64,000 nucleotides of DNA from Datisca glomerata. Lineage: Eukaryota; Streptophyta; Magnoliopsida; Cucurbitales; Datiscaceae. The notes below the pieces were generated by a model. The model was not told the origin of the DNA, did not search any database, and worked only from the letters and a program-made list of their open reading frames with translations. The stretch is taken from the NCBI GenBank assembly GCA_003255025.1, contig QANY01002271.1, forward strand, positions 1 through 64,000, read 5' to 3'. Numbering within the stretch: position 1 is the stretch's first letter; each line of letters opens with the position of its first letter. Positions 59,481 through 64,000 of this stretch are shown here, in pieces. The position numbers and the translations under genes are program-made.

Positions 59481-61577
59481 AACCATTGCCATTACCCCCA
59501 TTACGCTATTTACATTTGTTGTATGTTTTGCTTATACCTCAACTTTTGGATGTATAGAATTATGGTTGAAAAAATAATTCTGTTTATATATTAATAATTC
59601 TTTATTATAGATCTTGAAAGATCTCTCAACGGATGATTACGGTTTGATATAAATATTTAAATTTAATCGATCATATGAATTTTACGGTCGTCGAGAGAAT
59701 AATCAAACTATAGATTATTTGATACAAATTTATACCGTTATTACAATTTTATGGTGGAATACTTTAAATTTTTGTTATTCTTGATAATATTTATAATAAA
59801 CATTTTTTAATGTTCTTTGATTTTTTGTTTATATTTTCTTTTATTGATTTTTTATTTTAATTTAATAATATGTTAAATTTGATTAAATAATAAAGATGTT
59901 ACCAAAATATCAGTTTAACTGAAATATCTTAGTGTACCTATTTGTTCTTATAACTAAGAACCTTATAAAAAAATTACTTTACTTAGGAAAAAATAGTAAA
60001 TAAAAAGTTAAATTAATTTGTATTATTTTCTTTAAGTAAGTTTAATTTCACCTATACCCATCACTTTTCATTCTAAATGGAAGACCCCACTAAACTTCAA
60101 AATCTTCTTTAAAGACTGACTCTCCACCTTTCATCCTCAATAAAAAACACATGTCCGTCTATTTTTCAATTTAATCATTGTTAACTGTGACGTGTACGGA
60201 GTTACGGAGGTACATTACACGTGAGGATGTTTTTTATTTTGAGTGAAAGTTAATGAAGTATGTACTTATAAGTGAAATTAACTCATATGTACTTACAATT
60301 TCTATTTAGACATATTTTTTTGTCAATTTAATTTCTAAAATTACAAGTAATTTTGTAAGTACAAATTTATTTTATCAATTTAATGCCTAACTTTGTATGT
60401 TTACATATATAAAAGTAAGGTTGTTGGTGAAAGGAATCAGTAGGTGCATCAAGACATCCCAACTAGGTTGGTACCTCCGTAACACGCTTATCATTTAACT
60501 TAACCTAAAACATTATTAAATGAATCAATTAAGCTAGGCTGCCTAACTTCACATGTTATTGTCGATTAGTTCTCTATCAAGAATCATTAACTCTTGTAAA
60601 CGACCTCAAATTATCCAGTTGCGTCTATTTTCTCTAATATCTTATGCAAAGTAAATATGTACATGTCATGTGGATAACATAAATAATTAAAGACTTTTGA
60701 AAGAAAGTGTTAATTATTAATGATTTGTACTTTTAAAAATCAAATTAACAAAAATAATATTTTGAAATGCATTTGGATTGATGATATTTTTTAGATCAAA
60801 TAATCTTTCACTTTGAGTCAAAGATACGTATACTGCACATGATCATTTTAACAAGATTAAACAGGAAAGTAGAATGAGTATGTGTGATTGATGTAAAAGT
60901 TGATGGGTCTAAGGATAAGTTTTGAAGTTGAGAGGATGTCCTCGCTTTTACATAAAAGTTGAGAGTGTGCAATTAAAATTACCCCATCATTTTAAAGGCT
61001 AAGTTTGAATTTTACCTCTAAACTTGGGTTATTTCACCATTGCTCTCCTACATAATTATTTTGGCGAATTTGACCAGGGCACATAGTCTAATTAGTCATA
61101 AAATGAGGATATCATTATGTTGATATGGAATTAGAATCCATGCTGCTCATGAAGAATCACATCAATATTCCAATCCTAACGAGGTAGTTCTTCTGGAATC
61201 AAATGAACAAGGGCGATTACTTAGAACTAGTTAGCGAACTTATGGCACCGTAGTAGAATTGCCTCAACAAAAATGGATGGAATTGGACCTATATCTGAGT
61301 ATGAGCCTTGTCTAACTGTGTCCATGCACCCTTAAGCCCTCGAGGCAAGGAGAAAAGGAAGAGATGTTGAACCCCAAGTTGTGTAGTTCAGTTCACTCTC
61401 CCCCACAAAAAAAGATGTTTTAGCGAATTTACTATTTGTACTTGATATTGAACCATATATGTTATCCTTTATGCAAAATATGCGAGTTTAAAAACATTCA
61501 ATCTGAAAAAATGATTTTAATACAAAATCCTTCAAAAGAATTTAGATGAATAAATTTATCATCAAAATTAAGAGCTT

Positions 61578-61735
61578 ATCAATTACATACTGAGTAAAAT
61601 CAAAGCTAAACTCAACTAAAATGTCACATGAATTTTATTAAAGAACTCATTAGACTTTCAATTACATACTGAGTAAAATCAAAACTAAACTTAACTAAAA
61701 TGTCACATGAATTTTATTAAAGAACTCATTAGACT
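61578..61735. repeat. 79-bp tandem duplication
   Basis: Two nearly identical copies of a unit starting tcaattacatactgagtaaa (61,579 and 61,658) and ending 'aaagaactcattagact', differing by a few substitutions (aaagctaaactc against aaaactaaactt). Confidence 0.9.
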
Positions 61736-62718
61736 AAAATAATTTTACAGCGTGATATAAAATTAAAAAATTACAGAAAAAATCAAATTCTAGTTCAAAC
61801 TATAAAAATGACCAATAATTTTTTTATTTGCAAAAATGAATAAAGTAAACAATTTATTTACGAAAATTACATAGATATAAATAAATTATTTATCGTACTC
61901 TGCCGTTTTTGCAATAAGAAAGTTTTCCGGACATTTTTACAGTTTGAACTGGGTTGCCCATTTTTACGGTTCTCCCGATAACAAAATAGGCAAAGTGTAA
62001 TGTGCGTTTTGACATTTGACCATTCTTTTAAATATTAGGTTTTTAGTTAATTTTGTTTAAGCTTTTAATAACCAATTCAATAGATTTATTAAGATTGACC
62101 AAAGTTCTCTAGCCCAAAATCAAAGAAATAGAAGAAAAAGATATCATACGTGGACGACTTGATTACGATATAGGTCGGATGTTTCTATGAACAGTAAGCA
62201 GCAAATCTCCCCTTATTTTGGGAAAGCTGGTGGCCGAGTGTGAATTTTTTCAAGTCAAGGGGTGGCCAGATGGACGTTGTAGTAAAATTTCATCATTCAT
62301 CCTTTGGACTCTGTGAAGAGTATATAAATTTAGTAGCCGACTTATATGTTGTCATCTGTGAGACAAATTCTTATAAAAATTAGTAACAGATATATGTTTT
62401 AAGTCCCAGTTAGTTTTCTATTTTTAATTTTTCTCGATTTAGATTCAGTCTATATCAATGTAATTGTCATTTTATTTTCTGTTATTTTCAATTATTTTCT
62501 GTTAATTTCACTGACCATTCAAATTTCTACCAATCAGTTTTAAAATTATATCAGCATATTAATCAAAGTTCTTACCATTTAAACAAAATTATCAAGCGGA
62601 CTCGATTGATAAAAATGCATGAAAATAATGAATTGAATTGACGTGAAAAATTTAAGTATTAAATCAAGAAAAATAAAATACAAAACTAAATTAAAAATAT
62701 TCTGAAATTCAAGGTTTT

Positions 62719-62720
<2 letters not shown>

Positions 62721-62755
<35 letters not shown>

Positions 62756-62756
62756 N
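62721..62756. repeat. (AT)n microsatellite ending in an N
   Basis: About 17 AT units followed by one unknown base at 62,756. Confidence 0.95.
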
Positions 62757-63104
62757 TTTCAGGTTTATTTTCAATAACATTTTTATCAAATAAAACCTCT
62801 CTAATGGCTCTATATGGTTATGAGGATTTTTAAAGTATTATTTTACTAGAAATCTAAGCTATTATCATAAGTGTGTTGATGGAATCTTTCGGCCAGACCA
62901 AGTAAAACTTGACCTTTTGATCTTTGTACTAAACAGCCTCACCTTCGAAAACATTACACTAATGCTCCATAACCTTTTAATTTGTTTCATGGGAGCCCTA
63001 TACCGTATTATCTCTGCCAAATATTGGATGAAAGTGGTATTATATAAGAGTAAATGTCTAATTATATCCAATCATGAACTAACCTCACTTATCTTTTTAA
63101 AAAA

Positions 63105-64000
63105 CTAGTTAGTAAAAATATACGTGCATTGCACGTCATAAGTATAAAATATTTGTTGATTCACTAACTGTATAGAAAAAGTTTAAGCGTATTCATTACA
63201 TTTCTTCCTTATAAAAGAAGGTACCAAATTTAATATTTATTAATTAAATTTTTATTGGACCTTGAAATTAAATAACGTATCATCACACTCTCAAATTAAA
63301 AATAAGAGACATTCACCAAAAATGCTGTTTGCACGTTGTATATAATATTTGTTTGCAGTGACATATTACAATCCTTGTTGATTCACTAACTGCATTGAAA
63401 AAAATACGCGTAGTCATTTCCTTTCATATTTATAAAATAAGAGATAATGTACTAATTTTAATATTTACGATTTAAACTATATATCAGACCTTGAAGTTAA
63501 TTAACATAACATCACGCTCTCTAGCTAAAAAATAGGAGACCTTCACAAAAAAGTTCTTTGCACATTATATGTAATATTCGTTAGGTAATGACTCATTATA
63601 AATGTAGATATTGTATGCATTAAAATTTTAGTGTTCGAATATAGTGCACTAAGATCATATATAAAATTGAAAATTGGATGCTTGAAATTATACTAAACAA
63701 TAGTTTTTAGTATTATATAAAATAAATTTATTTCATCATCTAATCACTTCCGAAGAAAAGATTATGTCACTAATAAATTATTAAAAAAATATATTAATGT
63801 ATTTATCTAAATTCATCTACATGAAATCTCATGTTGCTAATTAACATGAGTGTTACATAACATAAATTTTATAAATTATTAACGAATAAATTATAATTAA
63901 AAATAAATATTTCTTATATATATATATATATATATATTAAAAAGCTATTTAAAGGAAGTAAAGATATTTAAAAGAAGTAAAAGAAAAGTAGATGAAATGA
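63105..64000 (-). mobile_element. Probable Helitron 3' terminus, continuing beyond the window
   Basis: Read on minus, the element ends with the hairpin ACGTGCAATGCACGT (63,136-63,122), 13 bases, then CTAG (63,108-63,105) followed by T, which fits the Helitron rule of a short hairpin before a CTRR end inserted between A and T. To the right two related blocks ('ttgttgattcactaactg.at.gaaaaa' at 63,154 and 63,379) form a subterminal duplication of about 225 bp. No RepHel protein is visible, so the copy is non-autonomous or its body is outside the window. Confidence 0.55.
63915..63938. repeat. (TA)n microsatellite
   Basis: About ten TA units near the right edge of the window. Confidence 0.9.

Larger units (their letters stand above)
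59481..63104. other. Intergenic spacer, no gene seen
   Basis: AT-rich. Contains a 79-bp tandem duplication at 61,578-61,735 and a (AT)n run at 62,721-62,755. The sequence at 60,440-60,490 (catcccaactaggttggtacctccgt) looks repeat-like but could not be assigned. The two opposed frames near 62,865-63,108 have no family resemblance. Confidence 0.45.

Noticed and set aside
60440..60490. Possible LTR or SINE fragment
   Set aside because: A few repeat-like words only; no paired end, tail or duplication could be found.

Overview
The window is plant nuclear DNA, almost certainly from a eudicot. It is AT-rich, its genes have introns with GT-AG borders, and wide intergenic spaces are filled with LTR retrotransposons, a LINE, a SINE, MULE, hAT and Helitron pieces and tandem repeats. 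I cannot name the species from sequence alone.

Three intact protein-coding genes are well supported. (1) A BRI1-like brassinosteroid receptor kinase (BRL1/BRL3 type) lies at 8.8-12.4 kb on +, with a single coding exon behind a probable spliced leader. (2) A two-domain group I WRKY factor closely resembling WRKY2/WRKY34 lies at 29.6-32.6 kb on +, in five coding exons. (3) A CLC-f type chloride channel/exchanger lies at 59.3-52.2 kb on -, in nine coding exons. I resolved every splice junction of the last two; each reads through in frame (735 and 795 residues). From memory, Arabidopsis carries a WRKY gene (WRKY10/MINI3), BRL1 and CLC-f at three consecutive locus numbers (At1g55600, At1g55610, At1g55620), so this looks like an old conserved gene block stretched by transposons.

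Layout: 0-8 kb, degenerate LTR-element remnant, a 28-bp minisatellite, a small LTR-like repeat and AT-rich spacer; 8.2-12.7 kb, BRL1; 12.7-16 kb, repeats including a 1-kb element with long inverted ends; 17.6-22.7 kb, a tandem array of about 1.2-kb units made of MULE ends plus flank, running into an internally deleted MULE; 22.7-28.3 kb, spacer with an AT-rich tandem repeat and a sequence gap; 28.3-32.9 kb, WRKY; 32.9-34.0 kb, an unprocessed truncated CLC-f pseudogene; 34-51 kb, a repeat island with copia fragments, two minisatellites, a perfect 101-nt palindrome, pieces of two unrelated host genes (BSL phosphatase and SPT5) side by side, a nested hAT-like MITE, a copia element with both LTRs and a LINE end with target-site duplication; 52-59.3 kb, CLC-f, whose introns hold a SINE and a LINE tail; 59.5-64 kb, spacer ending in a probable Helitron terminus.

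I found no convincing undescribed biochemical system. The most interesting material is evolutionary: the conserved gene block, the dead CLC-f paralogue whose gating glutamate codon now reads lysine, the two-gene capture-like patch, the palindrome and the MULE-end array. BRL1 (hormone perception), WRKY (transcription) and CLC-f (endomembrane anion transport) do not form one pathway.
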